Origin: Paramacrobiotus metropolitanus
Taxonomy: Eukaryota > Tardigrada > Eutardigrada > Parachela > Macrobiotidae
DNA: 64,000 bases
NCBI RefSeq assembly: GCF_019649055.1
Contig: NW_026570274.1
Coordinates: forward strand, 868,001 to 932,000
Reading direction: 5' to 3'
The position numbers were made by a program, and so were the translations under genes. The notes under the pieces were generated by a model. It searched no databases. It was not told where the DNA came from and saw only the letters and a program-made list of their open reading frames with translations. Below are positions 48,401-58,558 of the stretch, piece after piece (positions within the stretch are counted from its first letter, which is position 1; the number at the start of each line of letters is the position of its first letter).

Positions 48401-49088
48401 TGGTGAAATATATGCCGCGCAGAAATTTATGAAAGCGTTGGAGCTTCGCAAAAACCAACTGCAATTGGAAGAGGTAGAAATGCGCAAAGTGGCGGCGAAG
48501 TTCGGATGTTTCTTGAAAAACAACGCCATGCTGCTGTACAATGACGCCATGGAAGACTACTTGAGTCATCTGATCTCCGCTGAAAAAGAGAAGATTGCCG
48601 CTGGAATAACGAAAGATCGGCTGGAGTGTTACGAGCGGATGCTACGTGAATACCGTGCTGAAAAGGCGTTACTGGAAACAGCGATGCGAAGCGGGGACAA
48701 AAATCAGCCAATCGCCATCCAGGATGTCAATGCAGCTATCCAATCGCTGTACACGCTGCCGCTGAGTGGACAGAAAATCCGCGATGCTGTGGATACTATG
48801 CAGAAGGTGCGCAATCAGCAGGTGCAGCATCAGGAAAAAGTGTGCATGCCACAAGTGACCAACACCCGACGGAAGCCGAAAGCATCGACCGGAGGCCGCC
48901 GATCGCGCCGATTTACGCCGTATCATGTTGTGCGACGTGGACGCGGAACGCATCCGAAGATGTTCGCGGGATGCTTAAGAAAGTGTGGGGTCCCATGGAG
49001 CGTCTCAGCATTTAACCGAGGTGAGGAGGGATGCTTGTATCGCGAGCTTATTGATTTATATTATCGCTGTATACCGAGCGTTTTTTGA
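45476..49088 (+). pseudogene. AIG1-like P-loop GTPase gene with three reading-frame breaks
   Basis: Two exons (45476-46238 and 47169-49088) joined by a 930-bp GT-AG intron that splits the first Gly of the P-loop GETGVGKST (G1). The switch motif is DTPGIGDT (G3) near 47430. FTHTRST near 47640 is in the G4 position but does not match NKxD. Before the G domain lies a zinc-ribbon-like CVTCGQLLEYG...YCGCG. After it come VCGHCGCSWEKH and a long coiled coil (48300-48830). This order, cysteine-rich element, AIG1-like G domain, CxxC element, coiled coil, is a known but uncharacterised animal family. The frame breaks three times: near 45590 (from the frame of MSSTAATVV to that of EVAVLILGD), near 46120-46165 (before LLCALTEMQ), and near 48145-48165 (between PRTVCTS and VDYSTWC). 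Each looks like a one-base indel, with clear coding on both sides. The gene is either a recent pseudogene or carries assembly indels. Confidence 0.75.
46869..46884. repeat. Perfect 16-bp palindrome in the GTPase intron
   Basis: CCGCTTCGCGAAGCGG reads the same on both strands and is GC-rich in an AT-rich intron. No role is known. Confidence 0.6.
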
Positions 49089-50423
49089 TAGAATCCATTT
49101 CTTTTTGCAGGAAAGCCTGGCCCTTTTACTCTTTGTAGTTGATTGGTATTTGTTGTACTCGTATTAATAATTCACTGCGACAAGACATGGCTTAACGTTT
49201 TAAGGCGACAGACAAATATGAGGATGACGATTGCGTAAGAGCAGTTGAGTAAACCGTCTGCTACAAATCTAACGCGCTTGTTGTAATTTTCTTGCAGCTG
49301 TTACAACTACAGTATCTGTACGACAAAATGTATAAGGTCTTGCATATACGATATGTTACTCACTAAGCTATGTACATGTAGTCACTGACCGGAGGGCAGG
49401 AAAATTCCTGCACCCCTTTCACTTCGCGGACATACACACTACACTTTTTAATTTCGTCTGAAAATCATCTTCGGGGCACCTGTCGATAACATGATTAATA
49501 CACTAACATTTCAGTCTTTTATTCAGAAGTTACAAAATAGGATTGCGCGGAAGAACAAGATCGCTGCTTCCGTAAAAGTACACGGAACAGAAATACTGAA
49601 ATAAATATAGAACTGAAAGCTGCATCGATTATTATTTATTACGCTTGCGGTTGCCTGACAACGTCTTCCGGGTTTTGTGATACAGGGTACAGTATAACGG
49701 ACTCTTGTTCCACGACATATACATCAATATTGTACTAACGTTTCCACAATTCAGCAGTAATTTGTTTACCGACGCAATTCAAAACGATTCAACTAGAGAT
49801 GCAGAGGAATCCGCAATAATCATCATCAGGAATGTGTAACTGCATTGGCAAATTATAAGGTGGTGCAGTAGGTCCAACCTAAAGTACCCATCTCTTTTTA
49901 TATCTAGACTTGAAGTAGCTGTTAAAGCAAAAGAACTGATTTGATCTTAGTCATCTTACCACCCAACGTGCATGAATCACGCTTCGAATTTAAATGAAGC
50001 TCGTTAAGGACTTTATTGCGTGCACGTGATAAATTGTATACTTGAAGCTGTCTACGATACTAACTGATCATGAGCTCAGACTGGTTTCCGGCAATAGCTG
50101 CGGCTTCTTGAAAACTTCTTGTCACAATAGGTATTTGTCGAAACAGGTTTTTTATGCATCTATCTCCGTATGATTGCGCGCCGCCACAAGCGTCTGACGC
50201 ACTTCCTATTGCCATCAATAAATTCCCAGCCTGTCATTACACAGAAAAGCCAAACCGTTTTTTTTCTGTACTCGCACGGAAATGCCTGTTGCCGTTCTGC
50301 TAGGACTGATGGAGCTTGCCTTATAAGAGTTATTTCTGCCGCTGTATCCCAGTTTACCCAATTCGGATTTGAGAACACGCGGTGTGTTGCAGACATCAGT
50401 ACCTTTGAAAGCTGTTATCAAAT
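49089..50423. other. Spacer between the GTPase gene and UPF1 copy D
   Basis: Mostly the upstream block duplicated from copy C (49345-50460). No separate gene seen. Confidence 0.5.
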
Positions 50424-50460
50424 ATGCCGGTTAGGACGGATGCTACAGTACCTCAGTGCG
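49345..50460. repeat. Upstream duplication shared by UPF1 C and D (partner 38235-39290)
   Basis: A copy of 38235-39290 with substitutions and small indels, running into the first exon of copy D. CACGTG is retained at 50023-50028. Confidence 0.8.
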
Positions 50461-53400
50461 CGTACGTGTTAATATCAAACTTTCGTACATTCTGTTTGCG
50501 TACATCTTCCTCATCATTATATCTTTTCATTATGTTTTTTTGTCCAGGTACTGCGGATTAACATTACGCCAGTTTTTGGCTTACTGCAACGCGGAAAACT
50601 GCCGGAAATGGTTTTGCAATGGCACCCGAGATGGTTTGGGCAAAAGGTGATAGTGTACAATAAATTTTAAAAAAAGCTGCATATAAAGTGCATACAATGA
50701 TACATGGTAAACTTTGGACCGAGAAAAACTTCTGTTTATGGAGAAATGACTAAAATAACGGATTCCGAATAATACTACTGTATATACATATAATAAACTA
50801 TCCGCTTCTTTTACAGCCATATCATAGCTCATTGTGGGAAATCAAAGCATACGATCATCTCCGTGTATCCCCAAAACGTCTCCGAGCCGTATCAGCCTAA
50901 ATGTTCTCGGAAAACCTGTACTGTGCGCAATATCTTTGAACTGGCTGTAGAAAGCCGTTCCGAACCATTTAACAAACGGAAAACGTGGTGCCGGAAGCAT
51001 GCTGTAGGCCGAGACTTGGTAGGCCGAGGCCGGTGGAACACCTTGGTTGCTGCGCATCCGGAAGATGGTCAGTCGCAACAGTCCGCGGAGTCATCCTTCT
51101 TTATACGGCTTTCTGCCTGGTTTCTGCCCTATGTTCCGCAAGCCGTGATGGACGATAAAAGGCTGCGTCGGAGCGCGGTTTATGGGGAGAATTGGCATTA
51201 GATAAAGAAACCGTAGACGTTCTGGAAGAGTTCTGGCGTTTTAATCCCCGTGGAACTAAAAGGCAGTTTCTGAAATGGAAGGTAAAATTCCTCAGTGATA
51301 ACCGTCATGTACGATAAATATAAGATACAAAAACTTTGGCATCGCTTTGCAGGAAAAGATAAACGATTTTTACAGCTCTCATCGGGATGACTTTGCCAAT
51401 ACGAATGCCTACTGGAAGCACTGGAACCGGTTAGTGCTGGAGTTATCCCGGCAAGAAAAGGGTACCATAGAATCGCTGCCACCGATGCGCAAAGTAGGCG
51501 CTGAATGGATAAACAACGATTACAATACGGACATCGAAGTGTTCGTACCACAAGGCGTCCTCTCGGAGTTTCTCGAGAAAGGTCAACTGGTGCACATTAC
51601 TTTTCCAGTCCTACAAGCGGACGGTGAATTAATGGATCGCGCTGCGACCATATCAGCCAGAAGGTTGGCAGATAATGGCGATTACATCATCATCCACTGT
51701 TTTAAACCAGTGGATGCGGAAGGTGACCGTGTAATCGAGGGATTAACAGTGCAGTTGGTATACAATGACATCCACTTCTGGCGAATGCGGCAAGCACTGT
51801 ATAAAGTGCAGAACGACAGTATGTGCATGTCACCTCAAGTTCTGGATGCTGTATTGGGACGCTGGGCGCTTGCAGATGAAGCACTAACTTCTGCGAGCTC
51901 ATCGGCTTCCGCCGATTCGGGTATTTCTGTTCGCCAGTTCTCGGTCGCAGAGCATGCCAGCGATGTGGCTGACGAGGAAATTGAGGAAGAGGTAAACGAG
52001 ATCGAAGCCCCACCCTTGCGCACCATCACAACAACGCAGCGCATCAATCGCGCACCGCGGCCGTTCCACACGGAGTACGAAGAATCTGTGTTAGGGTTCC
52101 GGAATTTTTGTTTTAACGCTGAACATCTCCCGGTTAATAATGTACTGAACGCCAAGCAAAAAGAAGCTGTCCAGATGGCATTGATTAACCCTGTGAGTCT
52201 AATCCAAGGGCCACCCGGCACCGGCAAAACGAAAACGGCCGTTGCAATTATCCGGAGTTTATTACAGGATCCACTGGCAAAAATACTCGTATGCGCCCCT
52301 AGCAATGTGGCCATCGATGACCTTACGCTGAAAACAGCGACTGCGGATAGAGGCCTGAAGATCCTCAGGCTGCTCCCGCATGGCCGCGACATAGCATGCG
52401 TAAACAGAGATGTTGAACAATACACCGTAAACTCAAAGTTCCGGAGAGAATTTCCTGATTTCTCCGAACCGGAGCCTTGGCGCATTCGTAGATTTGAACT
52501 GGAATGTGTGGAACAAGCACAAATTGTGTGCACAACATGCAACGTAAGAACTGGTAAATGTATTGAAACAAAATTACCCGTGACCTCTCTGCAATGAGTA
52601 ATCTTCAGATCGCTCAATGTTTTATAGAGTGCAGGGTTAAACTGCTTATCCAAGGTCTCTTTTCCCTATGTTCTGATTGATGAAGCGGCGCAGGGAATGG
52701 AACCGGAATGTCTGGTTGCCATTACGAGAGCGTGCGAAAAGGTTCGTGTATGTCACTGCAAACATTTCCCCCGTGGCTAATCCTGCTGTTCTTAATATTA
52801 GCTGATATTAATTGGAGACGCAGAGCAGCTCGGGGCGGTCGTACGCTTCCCCAATCTGCAGGGATCCCAGTTAATGACGTCGCTGTTTGAAAGGTTATGG
52901 GGAGCGGACCACTGTCCAGCTAATGTTCGCGTTACACTGACCCAGCAGTACCGTATGCATCCGGCCATCTCCATGATGGTGTCGCAGATCACTTACGAGG
53001 ATCAGCTGGTGGATGATGATGGTGTTTGTGAGTATTCCCAAGCTGTTTTGTTACTCAGTTATATTCAGTGTCCATTGCACGGGTAAAAATTTTCCTGACG
53101 CTTTGCAGTAAACCGGACATCTACTTCCAGCATTTTGGATGAAATTTACACATTCTCCACAAATATCCATCGCATTAAAGAGCACGATTTTCTCACCAGC
53201 AAGGGATTTTTCGGGAGAGTCAACGGCTATATTCCCATGGTATTTGTGGATTTGGCGCGGAATGATGAGTTAGCGGGAAGTGGAACATCCTTTGTCAACA
53301 TGGGCGAGGCACACGTTATCGCACGATTAGTGTCCAATCTTCTCCACAGGGGTGACGAAGAAGCCAGAAGGCCATCTTCACAAGATATCGGCATTATAAC

Positions 53401-53476
53401 GTTCTACAACGGACAAAGGTCACAGCTGCGTATCGATTTGAGGCGACACGCCGATGCTCATAACCTGCCGCCCACA
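50424..53476 (+). pseudogene. UPF1-like paralog D, frameshifted and missing its last exon
   Basis: Seven recognisable exons: 50424-50461, 50548-50646, 50817-51281, 51353-52543, 52628-52741, 52802-53027 and 53109-53476. Exon 3 is one base short of the copy C pattern (465 against 466). Between GGGGAG and TTGGCATTA near 51190 the frame shifts and reaches a stop, although coding resumes cleanly (LALDKETVDVLEEFWR). The final exon, which in A-C holds motifs Va and VI (DGFQGREKD, RLNVA.SRA), is absent. After the donor at 53477 the sequence departs into unrelated DNA with palindromes. The rest is well preserved: CAYCG, GPPGTGKTK, DEAA, QYRMHP and FYNGQR. Without motif VI the protein could not hydrolyse ATP normally. 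Recent pseudogene most likely. An assembly error could explain the single frameshift but not the missing exon. Confidence 0.85.
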
Positions 53477-53581
53477 GTGAGTGCTACAAATTTGATAGGA
53501 CCGGCTTACAGTGAGCTCATTTTTAAGCAGTTTGTTAGCATACAATGGTATGGCACACTTAATCTACAACTGTATTGCACA

Positions 53582-53709
53582 AGGTATGATAATATCATAC
53601 CCATGTGGTGTACAAATGTAGCCCATGTGGTGTACAAATGTCCCAAAATATTGTAATAACTATATTATAGTTATTACAATATTTTGGGACATTTGTACAC
53701 CACATGGGC
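53582..53709. repeat. Perfect 91-bp palindrome with an adjoining direct repeat and smaller palindrome
   Basis: 53619-53709 is a palindrome with 45-bp arms around a single central base (53664); I paired the central half base by base and the outer ends by matching reverse complements. The outer ~20 bp, CCCATGTGGTGTACAAATG, is also present as a direct repeat at ~53599-53617. Just left of that, GGTATGATAATATCATACC at 53582-53600 is a near-perfect 19-bp palindrome. As RNA or single-stranded DNA it would form a long hairpin. It lies about 140 bp after the last recognisable exon of UPF1 copy D, at the border between the UPF1 array and the unrelated region to the right. Confidence 0.85.
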
Positions 53710-55105
53710 TGAGAGATGAAGTACATATGTCAGAGTCAGTGCGACATCGTAGCGCGAAAGCCGGAGTAAACGAAACACTTAAACTTTAGTCCGCTGGATT
53801 ATGTGTTTTGGGTCGAATGGAAAGATAATAATGCTCTAAACTGAATGATGAATTAACTGTTATACGTACCTGTTTTAGGTTGTTACATCCTGTCGTGTAT
53901 AAGCGTTCACGCCGGTTAAGGCTCCATGAACAATCTTTACTCTTCCACGCCTGTAATGCTCAATCGGTAGGCACTCGTACTCTCAAACTGTAACAGAAGA
54001 ACTAAGGTGGAAATAAGACGAACGAATCAGGAACACAGAAGATCAGGAATCCCTCAGGAACGAGCTAACCACAACTTCCGGTCGTGAGTCCTGTGAGGAT
54101 CGGCAAGAGCTAGGACGATTGTGTCACGAGCAAACCTGTATACTAAGCGATAATCCGGGAACGACTATGCACTTCCGTAGGAACAAGTATTGCTGTCTCT
54201 TTATCCAATTCACATCACAGTTCACAACACTAGGAAATTGTAATCAGAAAGCAGTCTCAGAAGTAAATCTCAGACTACTGATACCGATATTAGGCATCAC
54301 AAGAACTTATATAGACTTCGCGTTATGACATCATATACATCGCTAGTAAAAGAGAACAGCAAATCACAGCATTGATTGACTAGATTATCCGTTATGTTGC
54401 AGGTGGAAGGCGGACAGTCAGCATCCGTACGTACATCCGGCGTATGATCCTACTCCCATACGTCACCCCCACGAACGATGCTTGGCCGTGCCAAAGTAAA
54501 CAATCCATCCCGCAACATCCCAGTGCGATTGTGCACTTCCATCCATCCTGATCCCGATCCACCGCACAATCCACGCGTCCATCCGATGCCCAATGTGACT
54601 GTACGCCGCGATTCCAGAGAGTTAGTGTGTGGAATCCTTGGCGAAGAGGCATCCGGAAGTCCACGGGTTTGGCAGGGCGGAGGTCCAAGGATCCAGGAAG
54701 GCGAACTATGAATTACTGACATGGTGCCGCTTGAGTTTAGATGGTGTTTTATGTACAGTATACGGCATAAAGCTTTATTAATTGTGAAAGTAAAATCTTA
54801 GATGTGATTGTGTGCGATTTTGTAGAACTATGGATTAAACAGCAAAAGCACCCAATCAACCAACCAGTAGTATTCTTACGAATTCTCGAGTACTACAAAT
54901 AGATCGTATAGCAACAAATGTCAACAACAACAAACAAGCTACAAATAAGCGTATCAAAATGGTGAGTGCCATCTACCAGCGCACTGATACAATAATGTAA
55001 ACCAGTAAAAGACAACAAAATCAAAAGTCAAGGCAGTGCAACAAAGCCAGTAACAATATGAGATCAAAGAAAGCAACCAAGGTCAATGTCAAAGGTGAGT
55101 CAAGG
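53710..55105. other. Region right of the palindrome without a recognised gene
   Basis: About 1.4 kb. Overlapping open frames on both strands at 54392-54722 are GC-richer than their surroundings but carry no motif, and I do not call a gene. Confidence 0.4.
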
Positions 55106-55894
55106 TTACTTGCCAGCACTGGGAGCCAATGAAAAGAGACCAGTAATACCAGAGCCAGATGCAGCGGCATCCAAACGGCGAGAAACTTCCGCAGCCATCT
55201 GACGTCGGCGATCAGCATCCAATTCCCGCTGCTGCTGTTGAGCCAAATAACCAGGCACAAAATTATGCTCGGCAGACCCAACAGGACCGGAAGGCGCAGA
55301 CGGCGCACGTGGGCGATCAGCTGGAGAACGGTCGCGGGCATCGCGGACAATCGGTACTTCAGGTAGCGGCAAAACATTTGGTGGCAGACCGGGAAATTCA
55401 GCGTTAGCCGGGGCCTGCACAAGTGGAATGACAGCCGGGGGAACGAGAACAGCATTCAAGGCTGGTGGGCCATGTAGATTGACAGCAGGGTTGAAACCAT
55501 TGGGCTCACCTGCAGCCACATTTCCGTTGCCCTGGACCGGATTCGGTGCATTCGCTGCTTGGTTGCCCGGGTCGTCAACCTCCATGTTTGCGGCGGCAGC
55601 TTCCACTGGAGCAACTGGGTGAGCGTCTCCATCAGGTACTTCAATAACTTCCGGTGCGCCCAGAGGTCGGCCATTACGACGCCAATGATCGTTTCCACGA
55701 CGCAAGTTATTGTCTCCAAAATTCCTATGATTTCCTCGGCCGTACGGACGAAAGTTGCCACGGTAAGCACCACGGGCTCCACCCCTTCCTCGGTGATTAT
55801 AACCGGCATTATACTGTTGTTGCTGGTTGGAGGATGAATGAAAAATAGCGTCAACCAGCTTATCAAAAGCTCGGTTAGGATCAATAGGCGGCAT
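55106..55894 (-). CDS. Unrecognised RG-rich low-complexity protein, about 262 aa
   Basis: Open frame starting at the ATG of MPPIDPNRAF. An in-frame TTG lies two codons upstream, and the TTTTCATTAG just before it could be a splice acceptor, so the true protein may have an upstream exon. Residues ~30-75 are RG/RGG-rich (HRGRGGARGAYRGNF), the type of segment that binds RNA or is arginine-methylated. The centre is Ala/Pro/Asn-rich. The C-terminus has a QQQQRELDADRRRQ helix-forming stretch and a final low-complexity tail. No catalytic domain is visible. An RNA-binding or condensate role is an inference from composition only. Neighbouring minus-strand exons at 56434-57251 could belong to the same transcript. 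Confidence 0.45.
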   Translation of the reverse strand: MPPIDPNRAFDKLVDAIFHSSSNQQQQYNAGYNHRGRGGARGAYRGNFRPYGRGNHRNFGDNNLRRGNDHWRRNGRPLGAPEVIEVPDGDAHPVAPVEAAAANMEVDDPGNQAANAPNPVQGNGNVAAGEPNGFNPAVNLHGPPALNAVLVPPAVIPLVQAPANAEFPGLPPNVLPLPEVPIVRDARDRSPADRPRAPSAPSGPVGSAEHNFVPGYLAQQQQRELDADRRRQMAAEVSRRLDAAASGSGITGLFSLAPSAGK

Positions 55895-56433
55895 GCCCAA
55901 CTAATGAAAACTAGTGACCTTTTAACGCTAAAAGTGTAAAGAGAAAAAGCGTCAAAATCACAGTCTACACACAGTGAAAATCCAGCATGCCAGAAGGCCG
56001 AAATGAAAAATCCACAATGCCGATTTCTGCACACTACGCGCAAGTGATTTTATACCTGTCTGCGGAAGCGAAATTTTAAACTGCGGCAGATTCCACACAG
56101 GTAAGAAAAACAGCCAATCAGCGCTTCGCGCTATATCCCTTTAATTCAACATAATCAGAAAATCAGATCTATCCAGGTACAATGAGAGATTTAACACTGA
56201 TAGCCACGGCACAGCGGCAAAACATTAACGACCAGTTCAATGACTCAGAGCGCGTAAAATTGGAGAATAAAGTTGAAGGGCAAGAATTCTCGTTGTGCTC
56301 TAGACTATAATACCATACTACAAAAATACCGCTGCAAATATAAAATAAGAGGAACCATCATGCCATGAATTGGAGAAACTAGGGATACAAAAGGAATACA
56401 ACGAAGATAGAGCAATAGTGAACAACAATAACA
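55895..56433. other. Gap between two minus-strand ORFs
   Basis: 540 bp with no coding signal. It may be an intron if 55106-55894 and 56434-57251 are one gene. Confidence 0.35.
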
Positions 56434-57960
56434 TTACAGTTCATCGGAGTGCGGGTGATGCTGACCAAAAACTGCTGGTTCCGCAATTTCAGGTGAATCC
56501 TCACGCGCAACAGCCGGAATAGGCATTACAGCCGGGGCAACTGGCTGCAGAGACGGCAGCGGATCAACATCCATTTTCTCAAAATCAGATCCATCATCAT
56601 CGTCACAATCAACTTCCATATCAACGTTCTCGTCAGCTTCGACATCAGCATTCTGCTCAGGGGATAACACCGCCGAAGGATCCTCACGATCTTCACCATC
56701 ATCCGAGACAGATACTTCGCTTGGCGCCGAAGACGAGGACGGTGAAACCTCCTTGTACTTGCGCTTTTGCCCACGAGTGCGAAAGTTATATGGTCCAGCA
56801 GAAGTGGATGGCTGCGGTTCAGCATTTTCCACGGCAGCAGCATCAACCGCTTGACGAGCAACTGCATCCGCTTTCTGATGCTTGGCCAGAACTTCAAACA
56901 ACGAACAAAACAGGATTGAAATATAAATACTGGCGACGCAATTCAAAGGCGATAGGCGTGGGCAGGGACCGTGTAATGGTACACAAATCAAATCGATTAA
57001 TTAGAGCTCCGTTGGTAAACAAAAACCGCGATAAGTATAAACGAGGATAATATCGATGAAACGATTTAATCCGGAAAATAAGCCTCGGTAATCACTAACC
57101 ATCTCACCCTGCTTGTCCGCAATAGCCATTCGTGGAAATACTCCGGAATGCGCTCGTTTGCGAGCCGTCTGCTTGGTCTTGAAGACCGGCCGTGGTGCAT
57201 CCGGGTTATACGGCACATAAAGAATTCCGCCTTTGCGCAGATGTTCCTCGTCTAAACACAGTTGAAACGACAATGAACGCAAGCAAAGCTTAACCATGAT
57301 CAACTGCAAAACTGGCAGAAGAAGCAACAAAACAGAAATGAAGCGACATGACAACGATTGTCGTATCTCATGAGTGTAGTAACGAGAAACACCACAGGTA
57401 GAATTCAGACTTGTGAAAAACCACAACATTACAGTAAAACAACGGCAAACACGGCAATACCTCGCTTTGCTTTTACAGACGGAGTCTCGGAAGACGATGG
57501 CTCTTCTTCTGTCAAGTCTGGAGTTCCCAGCTGTCTCTCCGCCTGCGTCTGCAGTTTCTTCGGTGATGGCTGACGGATCTCAACGTCAGGGCTAGCAGGG
57601 AATAATCCTCGGCGGGCCTGACGGCGAACCACAGCAGCATTGCGTCGTAAGATTGTGCGTCGCCGCTGTGCATCATATCGGCGCTGCAAAGCATTGACTA
57701 CTGCATCTGCCCAACTCGTTGAAGGTTGCTGAGCCTCTGCTTCACTCCACCGATCCCGATGACCCAGAAGATTGCGCAGAAAACACTGGTTGCGCGGAAG
57801 TACGACGAGAGACGCGAGATCGAGTGACACGCGATGAAGAACGGGCTTCATCGCTGTCCGGAGAATAACCAAAACTTAATCCCTGCTGTTGCACGACTCG
57901 GGCGCGGTGTACGCGATACAGTCTTCCTCGCAGTCGCTTTCTTTGCAGGAGGCGACATTC
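56434..57960 (-). CDS. Unrecognised basic/acidic nuclear-type protein, split gene with a frame-broken 5' part
   Basis: Three minus-strand pieces join cleanly. Piece a begins upstream and ends at 57461 (...SVKAKR, donor GTATTG). Exon b is 57108-57251 (DEEHLRKGGILYVPY..., acceptor TGTTTAG, donor GTGAGA). Exon c is 56434-56891 and ends in HSDEL. Phases agree at both junctions. Exon c holds a basic RGQKRKYK cluster, a possible nuclear signal, then a long Asp/Glu-rich tract (VDCDDDDGSDFEKMDVD). Piece a is Arg-rich. Its 5' part, from a possible ATG at 57956 (MSPPAKKATARK), needs two one-base frame changes (near 57880 and 57740) to stay open, so the gene is either decayed or affected by indels. Composition suggests a chromatin or nucleic-acid partner. 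No family is recognised. Confidence 0.4.
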
Positions 57961-58558
57961 TCAAAACGTAAAATGACAAATTAATCGTAAAAGACAGGGA
58001 AAACAAATAATAACGATGCCAGCAGGTTCAGAAAATTGAGAAACTGAAGTGCAGAGAAAAAGCACAACAGACAATCTACACTGGCACCGACGCCGAGAAC
58101 TCAAAATTCACCGAGTATACCACCAGGCGGTTGACAGGCGACCAGCGGTTTTGCGAATTTTGTCCCCACTTTGATTATTTGCATAGAACACACAGGAGAC
58201 CAATTGTTCTTCGGGATCTGTAAATTTCATCCACAAAAACCAAATTTTAATACAACATACAAATCATGACGATTAAAGGATACGAAAAGGAAAGCCAAAA
58301 ATCAAAACACGCGGCTGGGAAATATTCGGAACACAGACCAGAGACTGCGCAGTTTCCGATAGCATGGCCATATCAGGGCGGCTGGCAGACGACAAAATAC
58401 CGGTACATTGCACGAAAAATATCAGCTGTTCATTCATAAAAACGAAGAACCCAACAATATTTATCCTTTCACGGTGACGGGTTTTCTGTTTCATTTTATT
58501 ACTAGCTTGTTTCTCTTCGCCAAATTTTATCTTAATCATTTCTAATCATCCGAGCATC
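57961..58558. other. Spacer between divergent ORFs
   Basis: About 600 bp between the minus-strand 57960 start and the plus-strand 58559 start. No gene seen; a likely shared promoter region. Confidence 0.4.

Noticed and set aside
56434-56460. C-terminal HSDEL as an ER-retention signal
   Set aside because: The protein has no signal peptide and carries basic nuclear-type and acidic segments. The ending is most likely chance.
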